A stretch of 64,000 nt of DNA from [Mycobacterium] manitobense. Its GTDB lineage: Bacteria; Actinomycetota; Actinomycetes; Mycobacteriales; Mycobacteriaceae. The translations under genes and the position numbers were made by a program. Within the stretch, counting starts at the first letter, position 1; each line of letters begins with the position of its first letter. The stretch lies in contig NZ_JACKSJ010000182.1 of the NCBI RefSeq assembly GCF_025821665.1, positions 1 to 64,000 of the forward strand, read 5' to 3'. Of the stretch, positions 31,461-42,648 are shown piece by piece. A model generated the notes under the pieces. The model did no database searches, was not told the DNA's origin, and was given only the letters and a program-made list of their open reading frames with translations.

Positions 31461-33941
31461 ATGAGGGATCTCGCAGTGGTGGTGGGTATTTCGCGATACC
31501 CGCAGCTGGCCGCCGACGGCGCCGCACCCGATCTCGACGGACCGCACAACGACGCGCTCGCCGTGAAGAACTGGCTCGTCGACCCCGACGGGGGTGGCTT
31601 GGCGGAGGACGATGTCCGGCTGATCCGCTCGGCCGATCCCGTGGACACGCACGATCCGCAGCCGGCGGCCGCGCAGGTCGAACGCGCCCTCAAGTGGGTC
31701 GAGGAGCAGACCCGCGACACGTCGGGGCGAAGGCTCTACCTGTACTTCTCGGGGCACGGCTTCGCCCCGCGGCTGGAGGAAGGCGCGCTGTTCACCGCGA
31801 ATGCCAGTCAGATGAGTCCTGAGCATGTGTTCGCCCACGGCTGGATGCAGTGGTTCCGCACGGCGCAGCGGTTCCGCGAGGTCGTGCTGTGGATGGACTG
31901 CTGCATGAACTTCTCCCAGTCCATCCCGGTCAACGACGTGCAGCTGCGCACCCGCATCGGCACCGGTTCGGCCGTCCCCGCCTTCCTCGGCCTCGCTGCG
32001 CAGACCAAGAGCGCACTGGAGCACCGGATGGACGACGGACAGGTGCACGGGGTGTTCACCTGGACACTGCTGTGTGGCCTGCAGGGCGGTGCCGCCGACG
32101 AGCGCGGCCGCGTCACCGGGTACAGCCTGCGCAACTTCCTGCTGACGGTGATGCCCGAGTTCCTTCCGGATTCGGCACGGAACTCCACCGCTGTGGACCT
32201 CTATCCCTTCGTCCGTGCCGACGACGGGCTGGTGTTCCACCGGCTGCCGGCACGGCTGAAATACCCTGTACAGCTATCCTTTCCGGCGGGTACCGACGGA
32301 AAATCACTCCAGATCTGGACCGGCCGGCCGCTGGTCGTCGCAGAGACGGCGACGGTCCGCAACGGTGCATGGAGCGGGCAGCTCCTGCGGGGGTTGTACG
32401 TCGCCGAGGTCGCGGAATCGGGATTGCGGCACGGCTTCCAGGTCAGCGGTGCGGGACCGGTGAGGAAGACGGTCAGCGACGCCGGTCCTCCGGTCGAGCC
32501 GTCCGACGGCACCGAGCTGTTCTCCCTCGACGTGGTCGCCGACAACCCGTCGGCGGCGATCAGCGTGATGGACAACCGCTTCGAGCGCGTCTTCGACGGC
32601 ACCGGCGAGGTGCACGAGGTCGACAGCCCCGGCGTCTACAAGGTGCGGGTCGAGTTCGGCCGCGACATCACCATGGTCTGCGATCAGGTTGTGCTGCTGG
32701 ATCGCCACGGCGTGCCTGGCCGGGTGGCGTCGCCGCAACTCCCGTCCGCGGCGCCCATCCCGGGGACCGCGGCGACGGTCGGCACGCACGAGGCACCGTT
32801 CGCGGCGGCGGCCGAGGGTCGCAACCGCCACACGCCGTTCGTACACGGCAGCTCCGGCATCTCGCTGCTCGCCCGGCACTGGACGGATCCCGGCCAGTCG
32901 CCGATAGCGGTCCCCCACCCGATGGCGGGTCTCGAACTCGTCGACGCCGCAGGCTCATCGCTGGGCGACCTGGTCGCCGAGAGTGAACTCGACGGACAGC
33001 CGGGCGTCGACGCGGTGGCCGTCTGGGAGCGGCCACTCGAACCGGGCATGTACTACCTGAGACAGTGCCGTGCCGACGGTCGACGCCACGAGGGGTGTCT
33101 CGTCGTGTCCCCCGGCTGGATCACTCAGGTCGCCGTCAAGCGCGCCGCACATGAGACCCCGTCCGCCGACCACCCCGACGGACTCGCCGGGGTGGCCCTG
33201 TTCATGCGCAGACACGGGACGCCGCGATCGGCTGACGAGGATGCCGCCGTCGAGGGCGCCCGCCTGGCGCTGGCGTTGAACCGCAACATCCTCGCCGAGG
33301 GCCACGGCGGGCAGCTCGTCGACATGCTGGTCACCAACGTCACCAGCCCGATCGCCGGCATCATCGGCGGACACCTGCTGCTGCTCGCCATGAGGCCGGC
33401 GGCGGCGCCGAATCACGCGCAGCAGAAGCAGTTCGACACGCTGGTGCTTCGGCTGAGGGAACTCGTCGGCGGCGGCCACCCCGATGTCGAGGCGCTGTCA
33501 CTGAAATGCACCGACGCGGCGCTGCGCGCCACCGGTACCTTCGCCGCGCCGCCGATGCTGCGATACGGCTGGCAGCTGATTACCGAGGCCAGTTACGAGC
33601 AGCCGGAACTGATCTCGGCCGCGCTGTGGGAACGCGTGCACGCCACGGTCGCGCTGAGGGCCTACCTGACATGGGCCATCGACGGGCAGACCCAGCAGGC
33701 GCACGCCGATCAACTCACCGCGTGGATGGGCGAATTCACGGCGGCCCGACCGGCACCGGCCGCCGGGAACGGCCATCTCGGGGCGATGGCCGCCCGGCTG
33801 AGCCGGGTCCCGCTGACCGAGTCGTTGCCGTCCGCCGCCCGGGACGCCGCGCGCCGGCTGCAGGTGCCCGCCGTGGCCGCCGAAGCGCTGTGGCGCAACG
33901 CCCGGCAGACCGCGACGGCGGGCCACGCCACCACCGGCTGA
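31461..33941 (+). CDS. large caspase-like (peptidase C14) protein
   Basis: An 826-residue protein. Residues 1-240 are a caspase-type p20/p10 domain: AVVVGISRYP, DLDGPHNDALAVKNWLV, LYFSGHGFA with catalytic His99, and VVLWMDCCMNFSQS with the catalytic Cys (148 by analogy with DCCHS metacaspases, 147 adjacent). Residues ~260-590 are beta-rich and may be two to three sandwich domains (VQLSFPAGTDGKSLQIW, GVYKVRVEFGRDITMV, GMYYLRQCRADGRRHEG). Residues ~590-826 are largely helical (DAAVEGARLALALNRNILAE and on). There is no signal peptide or membrane helix. Possible roles are regulated proteolysis, cell death or anti-phage defence. The partner metalloprotease lies just upstream. Confidence 0.87.
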   Translation: MRDLAVVVGISRYPQLAADGAAPDLDGPHNDALAVKNWLVDPDGGGLAEDDVRLIRSADPVDTHDPQPAAAQVERALKWVEEQTRDTSGRRLYLYFSGHGFAPRLEEGALFTANASQMSPEHVFAHGWMQWFRTAQRFREVVLWMDCCMNFSQSIPVNDVQLRTRIGTGSAVPAFLGLAAQTKSALEHRMDDGQVHGVFTWTLLCGLQGGAADERGRVTGYSLRNFLLTVMPEFLPDSARNSTAVDLYPFVRADDGLVFHRLPARLKYPVQLSFPAGTDGKSLQIWTGRPLVVAETATVRNGAWSGQLLRGLYVAEVAESGLRHGFQVSGAGPVRKTVSDAGPPVEPSDGTELFSLDVVADNPSAAISVMDNRFERVFDGTGEVHEVDSPGVYKVRVEFGRDITMVCDQVVLLDRHGVPGRVASPQLPSAAPIPGTAATVGTHEAPFAAAAEGRNRHTPFVHGSSGISLLARHWTDPGQSPIAVPHPMAGLELVDAAGSSLGDLVAESELDGQPGVDAVAVWERPLEPGMYYLRQCRADGRRHEGCLVVSPGWITQVAVKRAAHETPSADHPDGLAGVALFMRRHGTPRSADEDAAVEGARLALALNRNILAEGHGGQLVDMLVTNVTSPIAGIIGGHLLLLAMRPAAAPNHAQQKQFDTLVLRLRELVGGGHPDVEALSLKCTDAALRATGTFAAPPMLRYGWQLITEASYEQPELISAALWERVHATVALRAYLTWAIDGQTQQAHADQLTAWMGEFTAARPAPAAGNGHLGAMAARLSRVPLTESLPSAARDAARRLQVPAVAAEALWRNARQTATAGHATTG

Positions 33942-33979
33942 CCGCTACGCGTCCCCCCGCCACCGCACCAGGCGATCGG

Positions 33980-36238
<2,259 letters not shown>

Positions 36239-36589
36239 TGGTCTGTTCTCCCGGCGTCAGTTCGGTCAGTGGCGAAGCGGTCCGCTTGTGGCGGCGGTTA
36301 CCAGTATTGCCTCGCGCACACCTCCCGTGTGATGTGCCCTGCACGACGACTGTGCACCGGCCAGCCGCGACCGCGACGTGGCGCAGCGCGATGCTTTGCT
36401 GCCATCACCGGTGCGGGGGTGATATCCCGTGCCGGCCGCCGTCGGCGCCGGCGGGTGGAGTTCGCCGCTGCTCGCCCCGTCCGGTCGGCCGTCGGGCGTT
36501 CGCGGCCCGCCGGTACGGTCACAGTGGGCGCGCGGTCGCAGCCGCGTGCCGGGCGCGAATCCGCAGCCGACACGCTGGAGGAGCACTTC
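36239..36589. other. 351-base divergent intergenic region
   Basis: No gene is supported here. ATCACC (36403-36408) and GGTGAT (36417-36422) form an inverted repeat with an 8-base spacer that could be an operator for the acyl-CoA dehydrogenase operon. The final bases contain a GGAGGAG ribosome site for the gene at 36590. Confidence 0.4.
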
Positions 36590-37792
36590 ATGAGCACCGT
36601 CGCCGAGGCCGAGCGGGTCGCCGAACTCGCCCGCACCGTGGTCGCCGAACACGATCCGAAGTCCGTGCCCATCCCCGAGTTCCTGGGCGCCTGCTACGAC
36701 GCCGGCCTGTCCTGGGTGCACTTCCCCGACGGGCTCGGCGGCCTGGGGCTCTCCCGCGGACTGCAGGCCGTCGCCGACGGCATCCTGCAGGGCGCGGGCG
36801 GGCCGGTGCCGCTGGGGCTGAACCCGATGGGCTACGGCATGGCGGCGCCGACGGTGCGCGAGCACGCCCGCGGGGACGACCTCAAGCGGCAGTGGCTGAG
36901 GCCGCTGGCCACCACCGAGCACATCTGGTGTCAGCTGTTCTCCGAGCCCGGTGCGGGTTCCGACCTGGCGGGGCTGTCCACCTCGGCGGTCCCCGACGGC
37001 GACGAGTGGGTGATCAACGGCCAGAAGGTGTGGACCAGCCTCGCCCATCGCGCGCGGTGGGGGCTGCTGCTCGCCCGCACCAATCCCGACGTGCCCAAGC
37101 ACAAGGGCCTGACCTACTTCGTGATCGACATGCACGCGCCGGGCGTCGAGACGCGGCCGCTGCGCCAGCTCACCGGCCACGCCGAGTTCAACGAGGTGTA
37201 CTTCAGCGAAGCGCGCATCCCCGACGCACACCGCCTCGGCGACATCGGGAACGGCTGGGCGGTCGCGATGACCACGCTGATGAACGAGCGCAGCGCGCTC
37301 GGCGGCAGCGGCAGCCGCCGCGGCGCGGGCACCATCGCCGATGCGGTCGCGCTGTGGGCGTCGCGGCCCGAGCGGCAGACGCCGGTGCTCCGGGACCGGC
37401 TGACTCAGCTGTGGTTGCGCTCCGAGGCACAGCGGCTGACGTCGGAGCGCTCGCGCGCCTCGGCGACCGTCGGCGGCCCCGGCCCCGAGGCCTCGATCGG
37501 CAAGCTCGTCGGCGCCGAACTCAATCAGCACATCTACCAGTGGTGCATGGATTTTCTGGGGCCTGAGGGACTGCTCTACCACGGCTACGGGATGCAGGAC
37601 GGCGGCCGGGCCGCCGAGGAGACCGACTGGCGGGGCCCGCTCCAGCAACGGTTCCTGCGCAGCCGCGCCAACACCATCGAGGGCGGCACGTCCGAGGTGA
37701 TGCGCAACATCCTGGGTGAGCGGGTGCTCGGCCTGCCGGGCGACCTGCGTGCCGATGCCGGCATGCCGTGGAAGGAGATCCCGCGTGGCTGA
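36590..37792 (+). CDS. acyl-CoA dehydrogenase, catalytic-type subunit
   Basis: A 400-residue acyl-CoA dehydrogenase that should use FAD to introduce a double bond next to the CoA thioester. Motifs are CQLFSEPGAGSDLAGL near residue 115, WVINGQKVWTSLAH near 140 and TIEGGTSEVMRNILGERVLG near the end. The IEGGTSE stretch holds the glutamate that acts as base in this family. The next gene encodes a second, shorter-motif dehydrogenase and overlaps by eight bases, the usual layout of mycobacterial two-subunit (alpha2beta2) FadE enzymes such as those for steroid side chains. Confidence 0.88.
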   Translation: MSTVAEAERVAELARTVVAEHDPKSVPIPEFLGACYDAGLSWVHFPDGLGGLGLSRGLQAVADGILQGAGGPVPLGLNPMGYGMAAPTVREHARGDDLKRQWLRPLATTEHIWCQLFSEPGAGSDLAGLSTSAVPDGDEWVINGQKVWTSLAHRARWGLLLARTNPDVPKHKGLTYFVIDMHAPGVETRPLRQLTGHAEFNEVYFSEARIPDAHRLGDIGNGWAVAMTTLMNERSALGGSGSRRGAGTIADAVALWASRPERQTPVLRDRLTQLWLRSEAQRLTSERSRASATVGGPGPEASIGKLVGAELNQHIYQWCMDFLGPEGLLYHGYGMQDGGRAAEETDWRGPLQQRFLRSRANTIEGGTSEVMRNILGERVLGLPGDLRADAGMPWKEIPRG

Positions 37793-38966
37793 GGAGCTTG
37801 CGGATCAGCCCGAGAGTCAGGCTGAGGAGTTCAGGTTCACCGACGAACAGCAGCAGTTGCGCGCCGCGGTACGGAAGTTCTGCGCCGAGCACTTCGACGA
37901 GCAGGCGGTACGGGCCCTGATGGAGTCCGACCCGCCGTTCGACCCGAAGCTGTGGTCACGGCTGGGCGCCGAACTCGGCGTGCTGGGACTGTCGGTGCCA
38001 GAGTCCGACGGCGGCGCGGGCGGCAACCTGGTGGATCAGGCGGTGGCGGTCGAGGAGTTCGGCGCCGCGCTGGCGTGCGGACCACTGTTCGGGACGGTGT
38101 ACCTCGCCGTTCCCGCGCTGGTCGCCGCGTCGGCCGGGGCGGCGGGTGACGGCCTGCTGGCCGATCTCGTCGAGGGCGCCCGGACCGCAGCGCTCGCTGT
38201 CGGTGAGCGCGCCGGCGTGTTCGACCCGGGCGCCGTGACGGTCACCGCCGAGGGCGACGCACTGACCGGGACGCTGCCGCAGGTCGTCGACGCCGGCGCG
38301 GCCGATGTGCTGCTGGTTGCCGCCACCGGATCCGACGGCCCGGGGTTGTACGCGGTCGACACGACGGCCGACGGGGTGACGCGCACACCGTTGCAAACGC
38401 TGGACCTGACCCGCCCGCAGGCGGCGGTCGAACTGGCAGGCGCGACGGCCACGCTGATCGCCGGTCCCGACGAGGCGCCCCGGGTCATCCAGCACGCCCT
38501 GCACGTCGGTGCGGCGCTGCTGGCCGTCGAACAGGTCGGCGCCGCACAGCATCTGCTCGATCTGGCCGTCGACTATGCGAAGTCACGGCTGCAGTTCGGC
38601 AGGCCGATCGGATCGTTCCAGGCGGTCAAGCACCGGTTGGCCGACATGCTGGTCGAGACCGAGCACGCCCGTTCGACGGCCTATCACGCGGTGTGGGCGC
38701 TGACCGACGGGTCCGACGACCCGGCTCTGGCCACCGCGATCGCGCAGGCCACCGCCTCGGCCGCGCTGAGCCGGATCGCCGCCGACACCATTCAGGTGCT
38801 CGGCGGCATCGGGTTCACCTGGGAACACCAGGCGCACCTGTACTTCAAGCGCGCCACCACCGATGCGGCGCTGCTGGGCAGCGCCGAGGACCACCGCTCG
38901 CGCATCGCCGAACTGGTGCTGGATTCCGCGACGCCTGACCGCGTGGTCCGGGTCGCCGCCGGCTGA
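37785..38966 (+). CDS. acyl-CoA dehydrogenase, partner subunit
   Basis: A 393-residue acyl-CoA dehydrogenase homologue starting at GTG 37785 inside the end of the first subunit gene. It has FRFTDEQQQLRAAVRKFCAE, VLGLSVPESDGGAGG, KSRLQFGRPIGSFQAVKHRL and IQVLGGIGFTWEHQAHLYFK. The final catalytic IEGGTSE-type motif is absent: the matching region reads LGSAEDHRSRI. This fits the non-catalytic partner of a heterotetramer with the upstream gene product. Known examples are FadE28/FadE29 in cholesterol degradation. The substrate of this pair is unknown. Confidence 0.87.
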   Translation: MAEELADQPESQAEEFRFTDEQQQLRAAVRKFCAEHFDEQAVRALMESDPPFDPKLWSRLGAELGVLGLSVPESDGGAGGNLVDQAVAVEEFGAALACGPLFGTVYLAVPALVAASAGAAGDGLLADLVEGARTAALAVGERAGVFDPGAVTVTAEGDALTGTLPQVVDAGAADVLLVAATGSDGPGLYAVDTTADGVTRTPLQTLDLTRPQAAVELAGATATLIAGPDEAPRVIQHALHVGAALLAVEQVGAAQHLLDLAVDYAKSRLQFGRPIGSFQAVKHRLADMLVETEHARSTAYHAVWALTDGSDDPALATAIAQATASAALSRIAADTIQVLGGIGFTWEHQAHLYFKRATTDAALLGSAEDHRSRIAELVLDSATPDRVVRVAAG

Positions 38967-38978
38967 GCCGGGTGGTGG

Positions 38979-40235
38979 TCAGCGCTCTGCGCTGTCCGAG
39001 GGGACGCTCGCGTCCGCCGGCGGGCCGGCCACCTCGGCCGCCACCACTGTGGACGGACGACCCAGCAGCAGGAACAGCGCTCCGCCGGCGAAGGCGGCGG
39101 CGCCGGCGAATGTCAGGAAGCCGTTGAAGCTGGGGCTGGCCTGCAGACTGCGGCTCAGGATCAGCGCGCCGAGTGCCGAGGAGACGCCGATGGCGGCCGA
39201 CAGCACACTGAGCACCGTGCTGTAGATCGTCAGGTGGAAGCGACGGGCCACCAGATAGGCGATGACATCCCCTTCGGCGCCCCAGGCCGCCCCAAGGCAG
39301 CACACCGCCACCACGACGACGGCGAAGCCGTCCCACGGTGATGCGATCAGCAGGCAACCGAGGCCGGGCAGTCCCATCGCCACGGCCGCGACGATCTGGG
39401 CAGGCAGCCGATCGAGGGCGATGCCGCAGGCGAACCGGCCGACGATCACGGCGACGGCGAAGACGGACACCAGCATGGCCACCGCCTGGCCCGCCGGCAC
39501 CGAGTCGCCCAGCATCACGCCGAGCTGGGTGGTGGTCACCGAGTGGTACAGGTTGCACAGCAGCACACCCCCCAGCAGGATCCAGAACACCCGGCTCCGC
39601 CCGATCGCCCGGTAGTCGTTGCGGGTGTTGGCATCTCGCGCGGCGCGGCGCAGCGTAGGGTCCTCGGCGGGGATCAGCGTCAGGGCCAGCACGCCGATCG
39701 CGGCGATGACGGCCGCGATCGCCAGGCAGCCCACCCGCCAGCCGTAAGCACTGTTGACGGCCTCCACGGCGGGGACTCCGATCGCGCCGAGCAGCGGCGG
39801 ACCTGAGATCGCGATCGCCAGTGCCAGGCCGCGGGCCTCCTTGAACCGGGTGGCGACGAGGCGGCTGTAGACCGAGGGGGTCGTCGTCACGCCCAACGCG
39901 ATCAGCACGACGTTGATCGCGAAGTACTGCCAGATCGGGCCGGACATCAGCGAATAGCCGATCCAGCAGGCGGGCAGGCCGATCACGCCGAGGATCGCGA
40001 TCCGGCGCACACCGAACAGGTCGGTGAGGCGTCCGTAGACGGGCAGGAAGACGAAGGTCAGCAGGGTGATGACGCCGGTCAGGGCGAAATCGGCACGGCT
40101 CCAACCGAATTCCGCGAGGAACTGTGGCCCCATCGCGGCGTTGGTGTAGGCGCTCAGGCTCAGTCCGGCGCTGAGGCCTGCGGTCGCCGCCGCCAGCGGC
40201 TGCCAGTTGGTCCGCAGTTCGCGGAAGTAGCTCAT
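38979..40235 (-). CDS. MFS transporter
   Basis: A 418-residue major facilitator superfamily protein with 12 predicted helices. The helix 2-3 loop signature is present as GRLTDLFGVRRIAILGV and the equivalent in the second half is weaker (GIALDRLPAQIV). The start LAAATAGLSAGLSLSAYTNA and the GWSRADFALTGVI segment match the monocarboxylate/oxalate-formate type branch (OFA-like). The ATG at 40235 has an AAGGAAAC ribosome site. Confidence 0.85.
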   Translation of the reverse strand: MSYFRELRTNWQPLAAATAGLSAGLSLSAYTNAAMGPQFLAEFGWSRADFALTGVITLLTFVFLPVYGRLTDLFGVRRIAILGVIGLPACWIGYSLMSGPIWQYFAINVVLIALGVTTTPSVYSRLVATRFKEARGLALAIAISGPPLLGAIGVPAVEAVNSAYGWRVGCLAIAAVIAAIGVLALTLIPAEDPTLRRAARDANTRNDYRAIGRSRVFWILLGGVLLCNLYHSVTTTQLGVMLGDSVPAGQAVAMLVSVFAVAVIVGRFACGIALDRLPAQIVAAVAMGLPGLGCLLIASPWDGFAVVVVAVCCLGAAWGAEGDVIAYLVARRFHLTIYSTVLSVLSAAIGVSSALGALILSRSLQASPSFNGFLTFAGAAAFAGGALFLLLGRPSTVVAAEVAGPPADASVPSDSAER

Positions 40236-40325
40236 GTGTTTCCTTCGTCGTGGGCAGACCTGGGCAGCACCACCGAGTATCCCGTCCGCCCGCTGTGGCG
40301 GGGCGCTCCCCCGCAGCCCGACGTG

Positions 40326-41219
40326 TCAGGGGGCGGGAACGGGTCTGGCCCGCGCGCGGACGGCGACGAGGCCGCCACCGATGACCAGTAGCATCCCGGC
40401 GTAGGTCACCGGCGTCGGCGCGTGGTGCCACACCACCCAGTCGATCAGGGCGGTGAAGACGATCACCGAGTAGATGAAGGGGCCCACCTTCTCCGCCGAT
40501 GCGTAGCGGTAGGCCAGCACGATGAGTACCTGTGAGCCCATCTGCGCGCATCCGAGGGCGGCCAACCACACCCAGGCCTGCCCGGGAATCGGTTGCCAGT
40601 CAAGGACGGCGATCGGCACGGAAAGCACGGTGGAGAGCAGGAAGTAGTAGAACAGGATCCTGATGACGGGCTCGGTGGCACCGAGCCAGCGCACCGACAT
40701 CATCGCCACGGCGAGGAACACGGCGCCGGCCAGTGCGGCCAGCTCGCCGGTGTCGAATCGGTGGCCCTGGGGCTGCAGGACGAGCAGCACCCCGGCGAAG
40801 CCGAGTCCGGCGCCCGCCCATGTCAGCCCGGAGATACGGGTCCGGGTGACGCACCACGCGACCAGCGGCATCCACAGGGGTGCGGAGTAGGTCAGCAGGG
40901 TGGCGTTGGCCAGCGGGATCTGGGTGATCGCGAAGAACAGCGCGTACCAGCAGGCGGTGCCCATCGTCGCCCGCAGGACGTGCATGCCGATCCGGTTGGT
41001 GCGCAGTGCCGCCCGTCCACCCCGCAGCGAGGCCGGGACGATGAACAAGAAGCAGATCAGGTTCTGCGCGAGCAGCAGGACGCCGGTCGAGGTGTATTGG
41101 CCCGAGACCTTGGCCAGCGCACCCACCAGCGCGACGCAGAAGAAGGCCGCGGTGGTGAGAGCCGCTGCGAGGAGGAGGTTTTCGGGCCGGTATCCAGTGC
41201 CGGCCGCCGCCGACGGCAT
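40326..41219 (-). CDS. EamA-type drug/metabolite transporter
   Basis: A 297-residue membrane protein with ten helices arranged as two EamA repeats: AAFFCVALVGALAKVSGQYT to LLVLQPQGHRFD, then LAALAGAVFLAVAMMSVRWL to AGMLLVIGGGLVAVRARA. Such DMT-superfamily proteins export metabolites, nucleobases or drugs. The start ATG at 41219 shares its last base with the stop of the upstream SDR gene (TGATG), so the two are translationally coupled. Confidence 0.87.
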   Translation of the reverse strand: MPSAAAGTGYRPENLLLAAALTTAAFFCVALVGALAKVSGQYTSTGVLLLAQNLICFLFIVPASLRGGRAALRTNRIGMHVLRATMGTACWYALFFAITQIPLANATLLTYSAPLWMPLVAWCVTRTRISGLTWAGAGLGFAGVLLVLQPQGHRFDTGELAALAGAVFLAVAMMSVRWLGATEPVIRILFYYFLLSTVLSVPIAVLDWQPIPGQAWVWLAALGCAQMGSQVLIVLAYRYASAEKVGPFIYSVIVFTALIDWVVWHHAPTPVTYAGMLLVIGGGLVAVRARARPVPAP

Positions 41220-42115
41220 CACTGCCCCCGCAGGGCCGGCATGTCTGTGGCAGAGGCGGATTCGGTGACGCGTGCGTTCATCCGGTTGGTCTCGCGCTCG
41301 AGGAGGTGGTTGAGCGCGCGGGGCGCGACGACGTCGAGAGCCCGCAGCGCGAGGGCCTTTCGGGGCGCGATGCGGACGGGCCGGTGGCGCGCGGCGGTCA
41401 CCATCCACTCGGCGGCCTCCTCGGGGGTGAGCGCGGGCACCCCGGCGTAGGCGCGCGTCGGCGCGATCATGGCGGTCGCCACCAGCGGGTAGTACACGGT
41501 GGTGGAGTGCACGCCCGCGTGACCCCACTCGGTGTCGATGACGCGGCTGACCGCGCTGAGTGCCGCCTTCGACGCGTTGTAGACGGCGAACAGCGGCGAA
41601 GATTCGGGCAGCACCCGCCAGGTGGCGATGTTGATGATGTGGCCGTCACCGCGTGCGCACATACCGGGGGCCAGGCCCCGCATGAGTCGCAGCGGCGCGT
41701 AGTAGTTGAGCGCCATGACGCGTTCGACGTCGTGCCAGCGATCCAGCGAGTCGGCCAGTGGCCGGCGAATCGACCTGGCGGCGTTGTTGATCAGGATGTC
41801 CACCGGCCCCGCCTCTGCCACGAGGTGGTCGACCTGGTCGAGGTCGGCGAGGTCGGCGGCCATGGCGATGGCCCGGCCGCCGCGGGCGGTGATGCGGTCG
41901 ACCAATTCGGCGAGGAGATGTTCCCGGCGGGCGACGGCGATGATCGACGCTCCCCTGGCGGCGAGTTTCTCGGCAGCAACGGCGCCGATGCCGGCCGATG
42001 CGCCGGTCAGCAGGATCCTCTTGCCGGCAAGGTCCACGGGATGGCGTGAAGGCAGATGCGGCAGTGGACGCATTCCCGCCAGCCGCATCGCTCTTCTGAG
42101 GTCGGGCTTGGCCAC
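41219..42115 (-). CDS. short-chain dehydrogenase/reductase (SDR)
   Basis: A 298-residue SDR. The cofactor motif is LTGASAGIGAVAAEKLAARG near residue 35, the NAG-type strand is ILINNAARSIRR, the catalytic Ser lies before the YNASK motif (AVYNASKAALSAV near residue 175). It has an N-terminal lead of about 25 residues and a C-terminal helix region ALNHLLERETNRMNAR. GTG at 42115 follows AGGGGA at good distance. The far upstream frame is rejected. It resembles mycobacterial SDRs of lipid metabolism, but the substrate is unknown. Confidence 0.85.
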   Translation of the reverse strand: MAKPDLRRAMRLAGMRPLPHLPSRHPVDLAGKRILLTGASAGIGAVAAEKLAARGASIIAVARREHLLAELVDRITARGGRAIAMAADLADLDQVDHLVAEAGPVDILINNAARSIRRPLADSLDRWHDVERVMALNYYAPLRLMRGLAPGMCARGDGHIINIATWRVLPESSPLFAVYNASKAALSAVSRVIDTEWGHAGVHSTTVYYPLVATAMIAPTRAYAGVPALTPEEAAEWMVTAARHRPVRIAPRKALALRALDVVAPRALNHLLERETNRMNARVTESASATDMPALRGQ

Positions 42116-42226
42116 CGTCGATCCCCTGTCCTGCCGGCACGCCGCAGCCGGATCCGTCCACAATCTAGGGGGCGGGAGCTGCGTACGTAGCAAATTGACT
42201 GAATGGTCAGCAGGCGGACGGCACTG

Positions 42227-42631
42227 TCATTCCTGCGTGGGTCGGGTCGACTCGCGGGCGGCCCGCGCCAGCACCTGCGGACCGGTCGTGAGGGCCTTTC
42301 GCCACGGCGCGACGCCGTCGACCTCCACCTCGATGGTGATGCTCAGCACCGTCCGGATCAGGACGATCATCCCCAACACCGCCGCATCGGTCAGCGACGG
42401 TGTCGAGGTGACGGTCTTGACGATGTCCGCGGCCACGAGCAACTCCAGGCCGAGCAGTATCGCCCCACCGAGTGAGTTGCGCAGCGTCTTGAAGGCGCGG
42501 CCGCCGTCACGGGTACGCGCCCAGATCACCGCGGCGAGGGCGAAGGCGAACAGGAAGCCCACCACCATCGACAACACACCGGACACCTCGAACACCTGGG
42601 TGGCTCGCTCGAAGAACGTCTCCAGTCGCAC
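42227..42631 (-). CDS. DUF1622-family membrane protein
   Basis: A 134-residue membrane protein with three hydrophobic helices (VSGVLSMVVGFLFAFALAAV, SLGGAILLGLELLVAADIV, LGMIVLIRTVLSITIEVEV). The conserved LRNSLGGAILLGLELLVAADI core is the DUF1622 signature. It follows the MgtC gene after 17 bases with an AGGGGTG ribosome site, so the two are an operon. Its function is unknown. The context suggests membrane ion balance or acid/Mg stress. Confidence 0.8.
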   Translation of the reverse strand: MRLETFFERATQVFEVSGVLSMVVGFLFAFALAAVIWARTRDGGRAFKTLRNSLGGAILLGLELLVAADIVKTVTSTPSLTDAAVLGMIVLIRTVLSITIEVEVDGVAPWRKALTTGPQVLARAARESTRPTQE

Positions 42632-42648
42632 TCAGAACACCCCTGCCC

